This document shows, one piece after another, positions 32,408-43,720 of a stretch of 64,000 nucleotides of DNA (the first letter of the stretch is position 1; every line of letters begins with the position of its first letter). The stretch lies in contig CM026570.1 of the NCBI GenBank assembly GCA_015143295.1, positions 10,998,047-11,062,046 of the forward strand. Reading direction: 5' to 3'. A program made the position numbers and the translations under genes. This DNA is from Tetracentron sinense. Its lineage: Eukaryota > Streptophyta > Magnoliopsida > Trochodendrales > Trochodendraceae. The notes beneath the pieces are model-generated. The model was not told where the DNA came from. It ran no database searches and saw only the letters and a list, made by a program, of their open reading frames with translations.

Positions 32408-32511
32408 CCAGATGACTCATTCCTACTCTGAACTGCTTTGATGGTAGCAACTCTCCCACTAAAATCTCGGCCAATAACTCTCCTGCTAAAAACTCGGTGA
32501 ATGACGGCCAT
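32408..32511 (-). CDS. Possible orphan first exon of an unidentified gene
   Basis: An ATG in excellent plant context (AAACAAATGGCC, minus strand, 32511) opens a 34-codon frame starting MAVIHRVFSRRVIGRDF and rich in Arg with few acidic residues, like a mitochondrial presequence. It runs into GG|GTAAGC, a consensus splice donor at 32407. Upstream is a CT-rich leader (32520-32690). I could not find a second exon on the minus strand before the transposon at 30892, nor name the gene. It may be a real gene start, a broken gene or a captured exon. Confidence 0.3.
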
Positions 32512-32909
32512 TTGTTTTGCTTTAAGTGTAGTTTGATTGAAAGGGAATGCTGAGTGAGAGAGAGAGAGAGAGGGGGAAAAAGAGTGCTTCATTGGGAGAT
32601 GAAAAAATGTTTTTGGAAATACGAAAGTGCTGCTCTTAGTTGGAGTCCGAGAGAGAGAGAGAGAGAGCGCGTAGGAATTGTGACACACTGGGAGATGTAA
32701 AGAATTTCTTTGTAATTAAAAATATTTTTACAAAAGGTGTGCCCTCTTTTTTTTTTCCTTATTTAAGTGAGATAACGTGATTGAATTGATGTCAAGACCT
32801 AAGAGTCGGGGCTAACATAAAAGAGGGGGCTAACATAAAAGAGGAGAGGAAGAGTTTCATTGGGAAGAGAGTGAGGGTGCTTCAGAGAAAGTGTACATAA
32901 TATACAGAA

Positions 32910-33198
32910 GGCCTTGGCTTGTCTCTGACGAAGCCAGAAAGAGCCTCTCTCGGGGTTCCATAGATTAGAGGATAAGTGGTGGAGAAGTCAAAATCATGGG
33001 GACCATGATTGACTTCTCCACACACAAATGGACATGTGGTGATAAGTGTGTGAGAATAAGGGGAAAGATATCAAATGAGGAGAAGTCAAAAATCATGGGG
33101 AGAAAATAAGTGACTTCTCCCCATTTTTCTGCCAGCTGCCGCACAATGTATGGAACCCCGAGAGCCCTTTCTGGCTTCGCCAGAGACAATCCAAGGCC
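32910..33198. mobile_element. MULE-type MITE with 9-bp target duplication
   Basis: Ends GGCCTTGGCTTGTCTCTG and the complement of GGCCTTGGATTGTCTCTG; both arms continue with CGAAGCCAGAAAG and CTCGGGGTTCCATA. The flanks TATACAGAA (32901-32909) and TACACAGAA (33199-33207) differ at one base. The core has two nested GGAGAAGTCA/TGACTTCTCC hairpins. Confidence 0.75.
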
Positions 33199-33285
33199 TA
33201 CACAGAATGACCTGATTGAATGGAGAGAGATATGAGAAACTCATCTAAGGAAGGTCTTGTCTACCACTGGAGATGAACTAAATAT

Positions 33286-33576
33286 GGGCTCGGATTGTCT
33301 CTGGCAAAGCCAAAAAGAGCTTGTCTCGAGATTCCATAGAATAGGTGACAAGTGGTGGAGAAGTCAAAATCATGGGCCCCATGATTTTGACTTCTCCACC
33401 CTTAATAAGACATGTGGTGATAAGTGTGTGAGAATAAAGGTGATAGATATCAAATGGGGAGAAGTCAAAATTATGGGGAGAAAATGGAATGACTTCTCCC
33501 CATTTTTACGCCAACTGTCGCACAATGTATGGAACCCCGAGAGCTCTTTCTGGCTTCGCCAGAGACAAGCCAAGCC
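33286..33576. mobile_element. MULE-type MITE with perfect 9-bp target duplication
   Basis: Starts GGGCTCGGATTGTCTCTGGC and ends in the complement of GGCTTGGCTTGTCTCTGG, flanked by ACTAAATAT on both sides (33277-33285 and 33577-33585). It is a close relative of 32910-33198, arranged in the same orientation 87 bp away, with separate duplications and hence a separate insertion. Confidence 0.8.
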
Positions 33577-33990
33577 ACTAAATATTGGTGGGAGAAACGA
33601 TTGAGAAAATAACAATGAGATGACGTGGCATAGAGGAGAAAGAAATAGAGAACGTTGAGGTATGCTACGGGGTGTTCTATTTCTTTAGTATATGTACCAG
33701 AAGACCCTCTTGATAATAAGAAAGAAACTAACAAAACATGCAATGGGAGACGAAAAGACTATTTTGGAAATGTAGTTCTAGGAAGAGGAACTACTGTGTT
33801 GGAAACAGAGACTTACCTGAGAAAGAGGAAAATGAACCATTTGGGTTTTGGGTTTATCTGTAACCACATTAAGAGAAATAAATGAGAGATGGAGAAATAA
33901 ATGAGAAATGAAGGCTTGGGTGACATGGTAACTAAAACTCAAATAAGGGTGCCACGTTGGCACCCCTATTTCTTGAGTAGATAGTATATA
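33577..33990. other. Intergenic, no gene
   Basis: No recognisable frame; ends at a Helitron-like terminus. Confidence 0.3.
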
Positions 33991-35752
33991 CTAGTAAGAA
34001 ACTCATGCAATGCATGGAAATATCAAAAAGGAATAAAGATATCATATTATTTTAATTTTAAATTGATATCATAGTTTTAAATTTATTAACTTGAAGTATG
34101 ATAAATTTACAAATAATTACTGTAAAATAATTGTTTTGGTACAAAAATAAAATATTAACATATCAAATTTGAAAATGGTAAATATATTTACATGAAGGAT
34201 GCAACATTGATTTTATTTCACTCTTGATCTCGCTAGAAAATGGAAGGTTGCATCCCCTCTCTCTCCTCCCAATTTATTAGCATATAATATATATAATCTA
34301 TGAGACATGAATTTCCCATAATCCAATGTTATTGTAATTGGTCCATCCCAATTGTCGTTGTCCGCCAAAGCCCTCATCCAATAACTCCAATTCAGCCTCC
34401 ATTGCTATTGCTAGAGAATTGAAATTGTGAAATTCTATTTAAAATTGAACCAATAGGCTTATTTCAGGGTGATCAATTTATAATATGGGTCTAATTCTTT
34501 AATAAAAGGAAAGAAAATTAAAAAAGTAGAACCATAGGAGTAGTAGATAAAAGGAAATGAGGAATTGTATATATACATATAGATATATATATCTTGTTTC
34601 AAGTCTTTATAATCATTATCAAGACTAAAATTTATGTTTGCCTTCTATCCCTGGACTTGATACCCACGTGCTCTAAAACGAATTTTCTCTATTTCAATAA
34701 GACAATCACCATAAAAGAGTTTCTTTTGTTTTTAAAGATGCAAAAGAATCAATATACAAACTTCAGAGAAGCTTAGTAGGAATAGAAGGAAGCAAGAGTT
34801 TACTGAGCAACAACATGTGCTGTGTCTAATCCACCTACACCTCAAAGGAGACCCATCTCACCAATATAAGTAAAAAAATATATATACACCAAAATAAACT
34901 TGTTTTCCACAATCCCTGCATCACGAAGAAACATAAAGAACCTTGTGATTAAAGAGATGACAATAAAGAAATGAAAAAAAAAATTAAGAAAAATATATTT
35001 GCAAGATAAAGCAGAAATTTACCACATCCCAATGAATCCGTATGAAGAGAACCGTAGATCACTCCCATGTAGTCTCCATTTCCGATTCCACATAACCCTT
35101 ATGAATTGCAGATTTCAATCTCACCTCTCTCTCAAGCAAATAGATATATATATATAGAGAGAGATAAATGGCTTAGATGGATATTTTGTTCTTCTTCACA
35201 GCAAGAGGAGTATTGATTTGAAGATTAAGAAGCATCAATGGTGGCAACTTGAAAAAGATGCACTCCTCTGCATCTATCACCACTCTCTCCTCTTTATCAT
35301 CACCCCACCCCCATCCCACCCCACAACCAAAATTATAATAAAACAATTTCACATCTCTCTTGAGGTAACGAAGGAATGAGGTTGAAGTTCAACTTTATAG
35401 TTTGCAATCCCCTTTTTTTTCCTTTAGGCATTGAAGGAATGAACCGTTACACCCTAACCTAAAAATTTTGTGCACATAATAATGAGTTTAGAACAGTTAC
35501 AATATTCTACATGAACCAGTAGAGTGGAACCGTTATTCTTCCCAAAGGTTTCAATAGACATTGTAATGGAACCATCACCCTCCCTCAAAACTCTCTATAA
35601 CTACCCGTAGCAAATATGATCTCAAAATGGCTTATTTTGTAAAGTCTCAATCACCTTTCCTACAACCTCTTAACTTTTTGCTAACAACAATGTTTATTGG
35701 GTGGGACGTTACATCTCATCCTCTCCCCTCTTAAAGGAATCAAATCTATTTA
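33991..35752 (-). mobile_element. Possible Helitron on the minus strand, 3' end only
   Basis: Read on the minus strand, CCATGCATTGCATGAG forms a hairpin followed by TTTCTTACTAG and then T, a Helitron-like 3' end at 33991. The AT-rich DNA upstream of it looks like Helitron body, but no TC-type 5' end was found before the plus-strand Helitron at 35753. The extent is therefore a guess. No gene lies in this interval; 34000-35750 is AT-rich with no credible frame. Confidence 0.35.
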
Positions 35753-36189
35753 TCTTCTATACTAAAACACAGTTAAAGGATGCCTTTGAATGCCACATCG
35801 GAACCTATATCGATGCCACATAGGACTACTTTTATATGGTGAAGCCACATAGGACTTTCCTCACTAACTTCCCTCACACGTTAAATTTTCTCATGCTAAT
35901 CTTATCCCACACCAGTACTTCCTCCCTCAATAACTTCCCACACGTTACAAACTTTCCTCATACGTTACATTTTCTCTCATAACCATTCCCTACACGTTAC
36001 CCTTCATCACGCCTCTCATTTTTCTCTCCCAATAAATACTATACTGTAGTGTTTCATCTTCTAAGAGTTTTCAAAACTCTTTTCTTCTTCTCCAACAAAC
36101 CCACTATCCTTATTCCTTGTAGAAGATAAACCTCTACAGCCCGCTTATATCCTCTTCCTTATAGAAGATAAACCTCTACAACTAGAGGT

Positions 36190-36416
36190 TACTCACGGAA
36201 TGGGCAGGATCAGGTCATCTACTCTCGAGCACTCTAAAATTCTTGGCAAAGGGAACAACATGGGCAAACGATATGAGAGATCTTCTCTTCATATGGAGCA
36301 TCCACCAAATCATATTTCTTCGTCAGCTTTGCTTTATACTTCGAACCAATGATCCAGTGAGAACATAAGGCAGCCATCAAAAGGTATATTAAATTCCCCA
36401 AAGGACAAGCTAACAA
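36190..36416 (-). pseudogene. PLAC8 / plant cadmium resistance-like fragment
   Basis: The minus-strand frame reads LLACPLGNLIYLLMAALC, then GSKYKAKLTKKYDLVDAPYE and CPCCSLCQEF. This is the C-terminal half of a Cys-rich PLAC8 domain, which ends in C-x-x-C-x-L-C-Q-E-x-R-E-L in the PCR and FW2.2-like proteins. Here a TAG follows QEF and a frameshift separates the SR-x-PDPA tail. No start codon or first half is present. Family members are small membrane proteins in metal export or organ size. This piece cannot encode one; it is probably Helitron cargo. Confidence 0.55.
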
Positions 36417-36477
36417 AAGCTTCTCCTAACGTTAACGTCTTAATTCCCTTTTCGACTCAGCTTTTGCAGTTATGGAT

Positions 36478-37300
36478 GATTCTAATCTCAGAATTTCATT
36501 TCACCGTCTAATTTTGAAGTTTGGGTTCAAAATTCAATGGTTGATATGTACTGCAAATGTCATTGTATTGATTCCGGACGCAATGTGTTTGAGGAAATGG
36601 GTGAAAGAGATTTGGTTTCTTGGACATCTACATCTATTATTTAGGGAGATGGAGATTGCGGAATCGATTTTCAAATTGATGCCAGAGAAGGATGTGGTGT
36701 CGCGAGGTGCAATTATATATGGGTTTGCTCAAAAGGTATCGTGACAATTTAGGAACCATTATGCTGATATATGGTTGTTCATTCCTTCTCTCTATAAAAT
36801 GGAATTGTAGCTAACTCGGGGTATATACAGCCAGATAAAGCTGGGTTCATGTATGTTAGAATCTCGTCCATAAATATCAACAAAAAGGAGCCACATCATC
36901 TCCGGTGATAACCGGATTTGGCAAATCCGATTATCACCCCTAGAGGTCACCACGTGTCTCCTTTGACACGCCTTAACCGTGGGTAAGGTTCACCCAACCC
37001 TAGGGTTCACCCACTTATTTTTGGATCCTCTTTTGTTAACAATGCTTGTAATTCGGTTTAACCAACATCTGTGATGCCATTTCAGGAGGTGGCCCATTGA
37101 TTTGGATAATCTTGCCTAATGGGGATCCTTGAAGACCTGGCCAGCTGTGTGGGAGATCAACTCGGTGCTTGTGGACTACTTGATAATGTTGAGGCGCAGA
37201 GAGGGCCGCACAAGTCTGGCGAGTTTCTTTTCTTGCCTTGAAGAATTCTCAGGTTCAAGACGTGTTGGATTAACCATTACAGACCAATTTAAGCTCCTGG
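36478..37300 (+). pseudogene. PPR protein gene fragments
   Basis: Across frames, 36478-36735 gives MVDMYCKCHCIDSGRNVFEE, GERDLVSWTS and, after a frameshift, MEIAESIFKLMPEKDVVSRG, which are pentatricopeptide-repeat motifs of the PLS type. A second piece (37128-37215) reads LGACGLLDNVE, resembling the late PPR/E region. About 350 bp of other DNA, including half a MITE (36893-37045), separates the two. Frameshifts and stops rule out function. PPR proteins bind organelle RNA; this is a captured or decayed fragment. Confidence 0.5.
36893..37045. repeat. Single arm of the CCGGTGATAACCGG foldback
   Basis: Matches the left arm of 42733-43115 almost base for base (CTCCGGTGATAACCGGATTT to AGGGTTCACCCAC) but has no facing arm. 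Confidence 0.7.
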
Positions 37301-38743
37301 TAACTCTCTCTATCTCTCCATGAATGTAAGTTTCAGTTCAAACATAACTACAAAAAGTAATTGTCTATCATGTAATGGTTGATTATAGAACCATAAGTAG
37401 CTGTAGTAAAACAATTTCATTATATATTTTATCCATCTTTTTCACCCTATTTTGGTTCATGAAATAGATATCCCGACAGGGATTTTCAGTTAGAATCACT
37501 CAAACATCAATAATAAGTTTGAATTATGGCCAATCTAATCCAAGAGTTGGCTTGCCATTCTGTTTTTTCAGAGTAGCCCCTGCTGATTTTGGACTACTTT
37601 CAACATATATTTTGTATGAAGCCTTTTTTTTTTTTTTTTCAGTTGGGTAGTTAGAGTTCACTTAAACGGTGTGATATAAAAGGGAGAAAAACTACTGACA
37701 TATAGAGTTGTTTAGTGCCGTGCCATTACCCCATTATAAGTCCGGTGGGGCTTAGCTTGGTGTCTAACTTAGCCTAAGCATGTGCTGGGCTGACATTGGC
37801 TCTTCCTAAATGACTTCTAGGAATATAATTTTACTAGAAATTATTCTTGTGATTCCCATTTTTTCTCTTTTTACTATAAAAGACGTTAACAAATCATGTT
37901 GGCAATCTGATATTATAGACAAGAACAATGGGTAATTTTTTTTTGGAAAATAATTAACTTACCTAGGATATGTATTTGCAAAACGCCCATCACTGCTCTT
38001 TTTTTTTCAACAAAATAACACTCTGCCAATAAATAAGTGTTCCTAACAACACACAATGCACATTGATCGGGGCCACCATTTTCAGCTGATATCATTTGGA
38101 GATCGAATCATAGCCAATTGCGATTGAACTCAGGGAGAGTTCAATTGCACCCACATATCAACATGTGTCCATTTTGACCCCTATTAACTATGGTTAAGAT
38201 TCACTAGCCCTTAGGGTTCAATAATCTAACCTTGGTTTTTTAAAAATATATATATATTTTTTAAATTAACCCTAAGGTTAAATTTTTTACCCTAGGGTTA
38301 ATTTTTCAAAAAACAGTTTTTCTGCAAACCAAGATTATATTGGTGAACCCTAAGGGTAAGTGAATCTTAAGCACAATTTATAAGGGTTGAAAGGGTCCAT
38401 GTTGACCTGTGGGTGCGATTGTGTTAAGGGCGAAGCAGAATGGTCATTGAAGATATAAATGTGCGATTGTGTTAGGGCGAAACAGAATGCTCATTGAAGA
38501 TATAAACGTTTACCAATTTTTAGGACTTCAATTGTTATTCGATGAGTTTGGAAGTTATATCTATATATGTTCATTTTTCCAATTAAATCTTGAGAATTAC
38601 GTAATTTTTGTCTTATGATTAGATTTTTTTTTTTTTATAATGGTTCTTATGAAAGGTTGTTGTAATATATTCTTGATATTTTTTTGAAGAAATTATTTAC
38701 TTTTTTTTATTCACACCCGTGCATCGCACGGGGTATCTGCTAG

Positions 38744-39624
38744 TTAGTAACTCTAAATAGAATAAAAATATTTTAAATTTTATCTAGAGCTACCACGTGT
38801 CATTAAATCCTCTCTAGGGTCGCCACGTGTCTACCCACCTGCTTAGGTTTCTTAGTAAGTAGTAATTATGAAAGGTGGTAAAAATTGTGATGGGTCCTAC
38901 TCATATTATTTTATTGTGATGACTTGACCTCACAAATGAAGAGCAGTCATATGTCGCATCAAAAAGAAGACTTATGTGGCATCAAGAGAAACAATCTAAC
39001 TGCGTTTTATAGCAGTAAATAGATAAGTTAAATTATATAGTCTGGTAAGTTTAGAATCAAAATGGTAAACTATAAAGGTATGTAAAAGCAGAGAAAAAAC
39101 ATTAGAAATTAAAATATATTTATTTATTTGAGACGAAATTCCTAAATTTTGGCTCCAAAGTTTTACAAAATATCTTGGTAACATATTTCTGATGAATAAA
39201 TTTTTTTTAAAAATATCATGAAATTTCATTTTGTTATTAGGGTCCAAAATGATCGAAATTCGACCATTAAAAAACCTTCCACTCTCCGCATAGAGTTCAC
39301 ATGGATATGGACTAAGCAAAGGTCCCACCACTTAGATGGTTCTCACCTAAGAGATTTCCTTATTTTTAAGATCAACTAATGAGAATAGTTCCAACCGTAC
39401 GTTATATTGACTCTTTCAAGACTATGACTCATAAATTCAATCAACACTTATTATGTATTAATTACATCCAATCAATCCATCGAAAAAAAGACAAAAAAAG
39501 GAGGAGGAGGAGGAGGACAAATCTAATGTCTTAGTCTTTCAGACTGCAAGTACGGTCTATAAACCCCAGTTCAACGTTGACAGTCTCAATCTACAATTCT
39601 AAAGTTCTCAAATGAACTATTTGC
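38744..39624. other. Intergenic 3' flank of KCS-3, no gene
   Basis: AT-rich DNA with CCACGTGTC words near 38790-38835. No frame recognised. The KCS-3 3' UTR presumably lies at the right end. Confidence 0.35.
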
Positions 39625-42242
39625 TTAAGATACAATGGATGCCACTTTGAGTACCTGAACAGGGAACCCATCAATCTCATCCATCCATGGGTTCTTCTCT
39701 TTTACAGGATCAACGGTTCTCAATGCACGCCATACCGCACTGTTGCACTTAAAACCCGACCCGAATGCAATCTGCCAGGTCCGATCACCCTTCTTGATTC
39801 TCCCCTTAGCCTCAGAGTAAGCAAGTTCATACCATAATGAACTACTAGACGTGTTCCCAAACCTATACAGTGTCATCCTTGATGGCTCCATATGCCAGTC
39901 AGTGAGCTCAAGATTCTTCTCTAGCTCATCCAGGACGCCCCGCCCGCCGGCGTGGATGCAGAAATGCTCGAAGGCGAGCTTGAAATCAGGGATATATGGA
40001 CTAATCTTCATTTTGAGGATCTTTCTTCCTACGAGTGTCGCGAAGAATAAGAGTTGTTCGGACATTGGTAGTACTAAGGGTCCAAGCGTAGTGATGTTAG
40101 CCTTAAGAGCTTCACCGGCAACCGCCATGAGGTCTTTTGATAGCGCGACGCCTATTCTACCAGTGTCATCTTCTTCTTGGAAGACACAATTGTAACATCG
40201 ATCATCGACACCCTTGTGGGTACGTACAGTGTGGATGAGTTGATACTTGGAGCGGCGGCGATCGGAGTTTCGGTTGGATAGGAGAATTGCGGCGCCACCC
40301 ATTCGGAAGAGGCAATTGGAGACGAGCATGGAGCGGTTGTTACCAAAGTACCAGTTGAGGGTGATGTTCTCCATGCTTACTACTAGCGCATAGGAGTTGG
40401 GGTGCACCTGTTGGCATCCATCCCTCAGTTAAAAAAATAAGATTCATACCCTTTGGGTTTCAATGGGCTGATATTGGGCCTGAACTTTTGTGATTTTTGA
40501 ATAGGCCTAATTAATAGGTTTTTGAGGGCCGAATTTCGCCCATTGACACCCCTATTGGATGAGTCATATTGTAGTCCATTGGGCTATCGCAGTCATGCTA
40601 TTGGTCCACTATAATAAACAAAAAGAATTCTAGCATCAAATCATTTTTATGTCATTTAAAAAAGGAAAATCATTAGAAACTCTCATAGTACCTAAAAGAT
40701 AGTACCTAATATTAAGAGCTAGACTATTGGATTGAAAATCCAATGACGCCATGTCCACAATTGCTTTAAATAAAGGGCCCCACTTATTGCTTGGCACTAA
40801 CAGAATTTTAATCACTATAGAGAGTTTTAAATCACTTCCGTTGAAAAAATTAATAAAAATATTCTTTTGGCATTTTATGGAGTAGATAGACCAACAACCT
40901 TGCCTGCTGTGGCATAATGGGCTCAACAGGGCAACTTTCGTACATATCTTTTTGGTATTGTTTCTCTTTCTTTAATTATCAACAACTGTCCCCTAATCTC
41001 ATAGTTATGTTCAATTAAATAATTAAGACGCATGATAACCCTCGTTAAAGTATGGATATGTGTTGAATTTTGGTTGAAAGCAACACACATGTTAACGTTG
41101 AGTTAAAAACAAGGATAGGTGTTGATTTTTTTTATTGATATTAACAGGACTTCTGTTGAACAGTCCAGGTAAAAAATGCATTGGACAGGGGTATATTTGA
41201 AAAAAGTAGTATTAAAAAATCACTTCTTTCTTATTTGGTTGAGAGAGGTAATCTAAACACAACCACTCCAAAAAGACGACCTGACTAAGTAATTGCCAAA
41301 CTACCACTCCTCTAAGGGATTTTTTTGGGTTGCTTCCATTAAACAGTCAACCAGAGCTCCTGTCTTCTGTTCAATCCAATTCCAGACAGTAATTAAGAAT
41401 CTAAGATCCATGAACAACCTTGTTGATATATGAACAAAAAGAAAGATATGAGTAGTTTTACTAACCTGTAAGAGCTGTTTAGCAAGGTCTATAGATATAA
41501 GTCCAGCACTGCAACCCATCCCACCAAGATTGTAACTCAAAACATTCCCTCTAAGCTTGTAATGATTCACGATCATGGCGGAGAGAGACGGAGTTGGATT
41601 GAAAAGACTAGAATTCACCACCAGAATCCCTATATCCTTCGCCTTCACACCCGTCTTCGCCAAGAGCTCGTCGATAGCTCCAAACATTACCATCTCCGCC
41701 TCCTTCCTCGCCTCGGCGATGCACGGGTTCGGCGGCACCCTCAACACGGCCTCCGGCAAGTATGTCGACTGGCCCAGTCCCGATCGCTCCACAATTCTCT
41801 TCTGAAATGCCAAATTCTCTTCTGTGAAGCTCCCGGTGCGCTCCGATCTCTCCATGAACAGCTCTCTAGTGCACATTCTAGCTGGTTCAGGCTTGTAACA
41901 GGAAAAATCCACCAAGTAGACCTTTTGACGACGAGTCATGAAGTAAAGGGTAGCTAGGAAAACCAAGAGAGATGAACATAGGACTACTGTAACAAGATTG
42001 AACTTGAGTTGGTTCCATAGGTGGATGAAATCGGCGAAATTAAGGGTCGAAAGATGAACGGAGATTATAGCAAGGAGTGGAGTTAGCAAGAGATACATGG
42101 CGTGGGAGATCAAGTAATGGTAACCAAGCTTCACGTATTTGAGTTTCACGGATTGGAGAAAGTCTGGAAGATTGTTCTTCCTTTCCAATGGAGCTTGGTT
42201 TGAAATCGATTCGGTTTCTGGGTATTGTCTTTTCTCTGCCAT
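39625..42242 (-). CDS. KCS: 3-ketoacyl-CoA synthase, full length, KCS11-like (KCS-3)
   Basis: Condensing enzyme of the ER fatty-acid elongase. Exon 1 is 42242-41466, exon 2 is 40407-39625, with a 1058-bp phase-0 intron (CAG|GTTAGT ... CACCTG read as CAG|GTG on the minus strand). The product is 519 residues, the normal family length. The N-terminus [20 protein letters not shown] precedes two membrane segments (about residues 49-68 and 85-108). The [14 protein letters not shown] block, Cys244 ([10 protein letters not shown]), His411 (HFCIHAGG) and Asn444 (FGNTSSSS) follow. Overall motif wording resembles the Arabidopsis KCS11 subgroup. It lies in the same orientation as KCS-1 and KCS-2 and is the best model of their ancestor. 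Confidence 0.93.
40449..40555. mobile_element. Small hAT-like MITE in the KCS-3 intron
   Basis: GTTTCAATGGGCTGATATTG faces CGCCCATTGACACCCCTA, the end type of the TAGGGGTGTCAA family, with GGCC-rich content. No target duplication is clear. Confidence 0.4.
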
Positions 42243-42263
42243 GGTTGATCAAAATCTACTAAT

Positions 42264-42336
42264 CTAGACACTTGGAGGAAGATTTTGTACAAAACAATCT
42301 AATCTTGGAATTCAAATGAAAGGAAAAGAGAATTAC
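42264..42336 (-). other. Possible 5' UTR intron of KCS-3
   Basis: On the minus strand ATCAG|GTAATT is a good donor and GTGTCTAG a possible acceptor 73 nt downstream, 22 nt before the ATG. A CT-rich leader (about 42340-42420) precedes it. An alternative acceptor lies at 42259. Confidence 0.3.
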
Positions 42337-42504
42337 CTGATGAGGTTAGAGAGAGATGCCTGCAAAGACGGAGAGGGGGAAGGATTTAAGGGTTGTGGAG
42401 AGAGAGAGAGAGGGGAGAGGAGAGGATGCAACTACCACCAACGAACTTTTATTGATAACCGACTATAGTATTGAATTGGCCAGCCAAGGAAAAGGAAATA
42501 TCGG

Positions 42505-42705
42505 GATTAGCTCTGGCGGCTGCCCGAGCTGGGCGCTCGGGCGTCCACAAAACATTGGCACTTGGCGACAATTTGAGGAAAAAGACATTTCATTTTCTTC
42601 CCATGATTTTGACTTCTCCCCATTTTCTATCTTTCCCCTTTGACACGCCACATGTCGGTTTGTAGATGTCCTAGCGTCCGGTTCGGGCAGCCAGCGGAGC
42701 TAATC
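42505..42705. mobile_element. MULE-type MITE relative upstream of KCS-3
   Basis: GATTAGCTCTGGCGGCTGCC faces the complement of GATTAGCTCCGCTGGCTGCC. The arms include CGAGCTGGGCGCTCGG and the core has GACTTCTCCCC, as in the family at 3477. No clear 9-bp duplication. It lies about 260 bp upstream of the KCS-3 start codon. Confidence 0.55.
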
Positions 42706-42732
42706 TTTTGCCAAAGGGAATTCGATCGGCAT

Positions 42733-43115
42733 CAAATCCTCTCCGGTGATAACCGGATTTTGCAAATCCGGTTATCACCCCTAGAGGTCACCACGTGTCT
42801 CCTTTGACACCCCTTAACCATGGGTAAGGTTCACCCAACCCTAGGGTTCACCCACCTATTTTTGGTTTTTTTTTTAAAATAATAATTCTTTTTTTAAAAT
42901 TAAAAAACTGTTTTTAGAGTTTTTTTAATATTAAAAACAATTTTTTAATTTTAAAAAAAGAATTATTATTTTAAAAAAGAAACCAAAAATAGGTGGGTGA
43001 ACCCTAGGGTTGGGTGAACCTTACCCACGGTTAATGGGTGTCAAAGGAGACACGTAGTGACCTCTAGGGGTGATAACCGGATTTGCAAAATCCGGTTATC
43101 ACCGGAGAGGATTTG
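42733..43115. mobile_element. Loop-free 383-bp palindromic MITE
   Basis: Almost the whole element is one inverted repeat. CAAATCCTCTCCGGTGATAA at the left matches the complement of the right end, and the arms continue through ACCACGTGTCTCCTTTGACA and AACCCTAGGGTTCACCCACC into complementary AT tracts meeting at about 42924. Each arm also contains its own hairpin (GGTGATAACCGGATT with its complement; 42745-42779 and 43069-43103). Similarity may extend a few bases outside (TCGGCAT / TTGGCAG). No ORF; superfamily undetermined. Confidence 0.75.
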
Positions 43116-43201
43116 CTGCCAATTCGAAATTGTCATTTGAACTGTCAGAACCCACATTAACGTGATTGGTACTCTAGCATACTCCAGAGGGCAAATCCTT
43201 T

Positions 43202-43720
43202 AGTCGGCACTCGGTGACGTGTTCTCCTTTTAAATCCAAACGTCTCTTCCCTTTTAACATCATTCAACTGTGGTTAAGTTTTATTCATCTTTAGAGTTAA
43301 ACCATTTAATATTTGTTCTTGGAGGAAAAAAATTTTAACACTCTTGTTGTTAAGATTCACTAAACCAAATGTTGCCTATTTTAATATCCTTTATCTCTGA
43401 TTAGGTTTCACTCACTCTTAGGGTTAAGCCATTTAACTTTAGTTTTTAGAGAAAAAATAATAATCTCCCTTTAAATTTAACCTTGGTTTAAGCTATTTAA
43501 ACTTAATTTTTAGAAAATAATTTTTTTTTTTAATTCCTTGGGTTATTAAATCTTAGCCACAGTTAAAGGGGTTAAAAAAATTATTTTTTAAAAATAAACC
43601 AAAGTTAAATGACTTAACTAACTTAACTATAAGGGTAGATAAACTTAACTATAATTAAAGGATGTTAAAAGGAGAGAGACATGACAATTTAAAAGAGGAA
43701 GGTGTCACCTGTTGCCGACT
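43202..43720. mobile_element. Foldback MITE, AGTCGGCA ends
   Basis: AGTCGGCACTCGGTGACGTG at the left faces the complement of AGTCGGCAACAGGTGACACC. Arms of about 140 bp contain CTCCTTTTAA and TTTAACATC; the middle holds further AACCTTGG/TAAACTTAA words. No clear target duplication. Confidence 0.55.

Larger units (their letters stand above)
35753..38743 (+). mobile_element. Helitron carrying host gene fragments
   Basis: The 5' end ATCTTCTATACTAAAACACA is Helitron-like (TC at 35753 after A35752, or TC at 35756). The 3' end has the perfect hairpin CCCGTGCATCGCACGGG, then TATCTG and CTAG, followed by T (38744). Within lie a minus-strand PLAC8-like fragment, a plus-strand PPR-like fragment in two pieces, and half-MITEs (36893-37045; 38096-38420). 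No Rep/helicase is present, so it is non-autonomous. An alternative is that the 5' and 3' ends belong to different elements. Confidence 0.6.
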
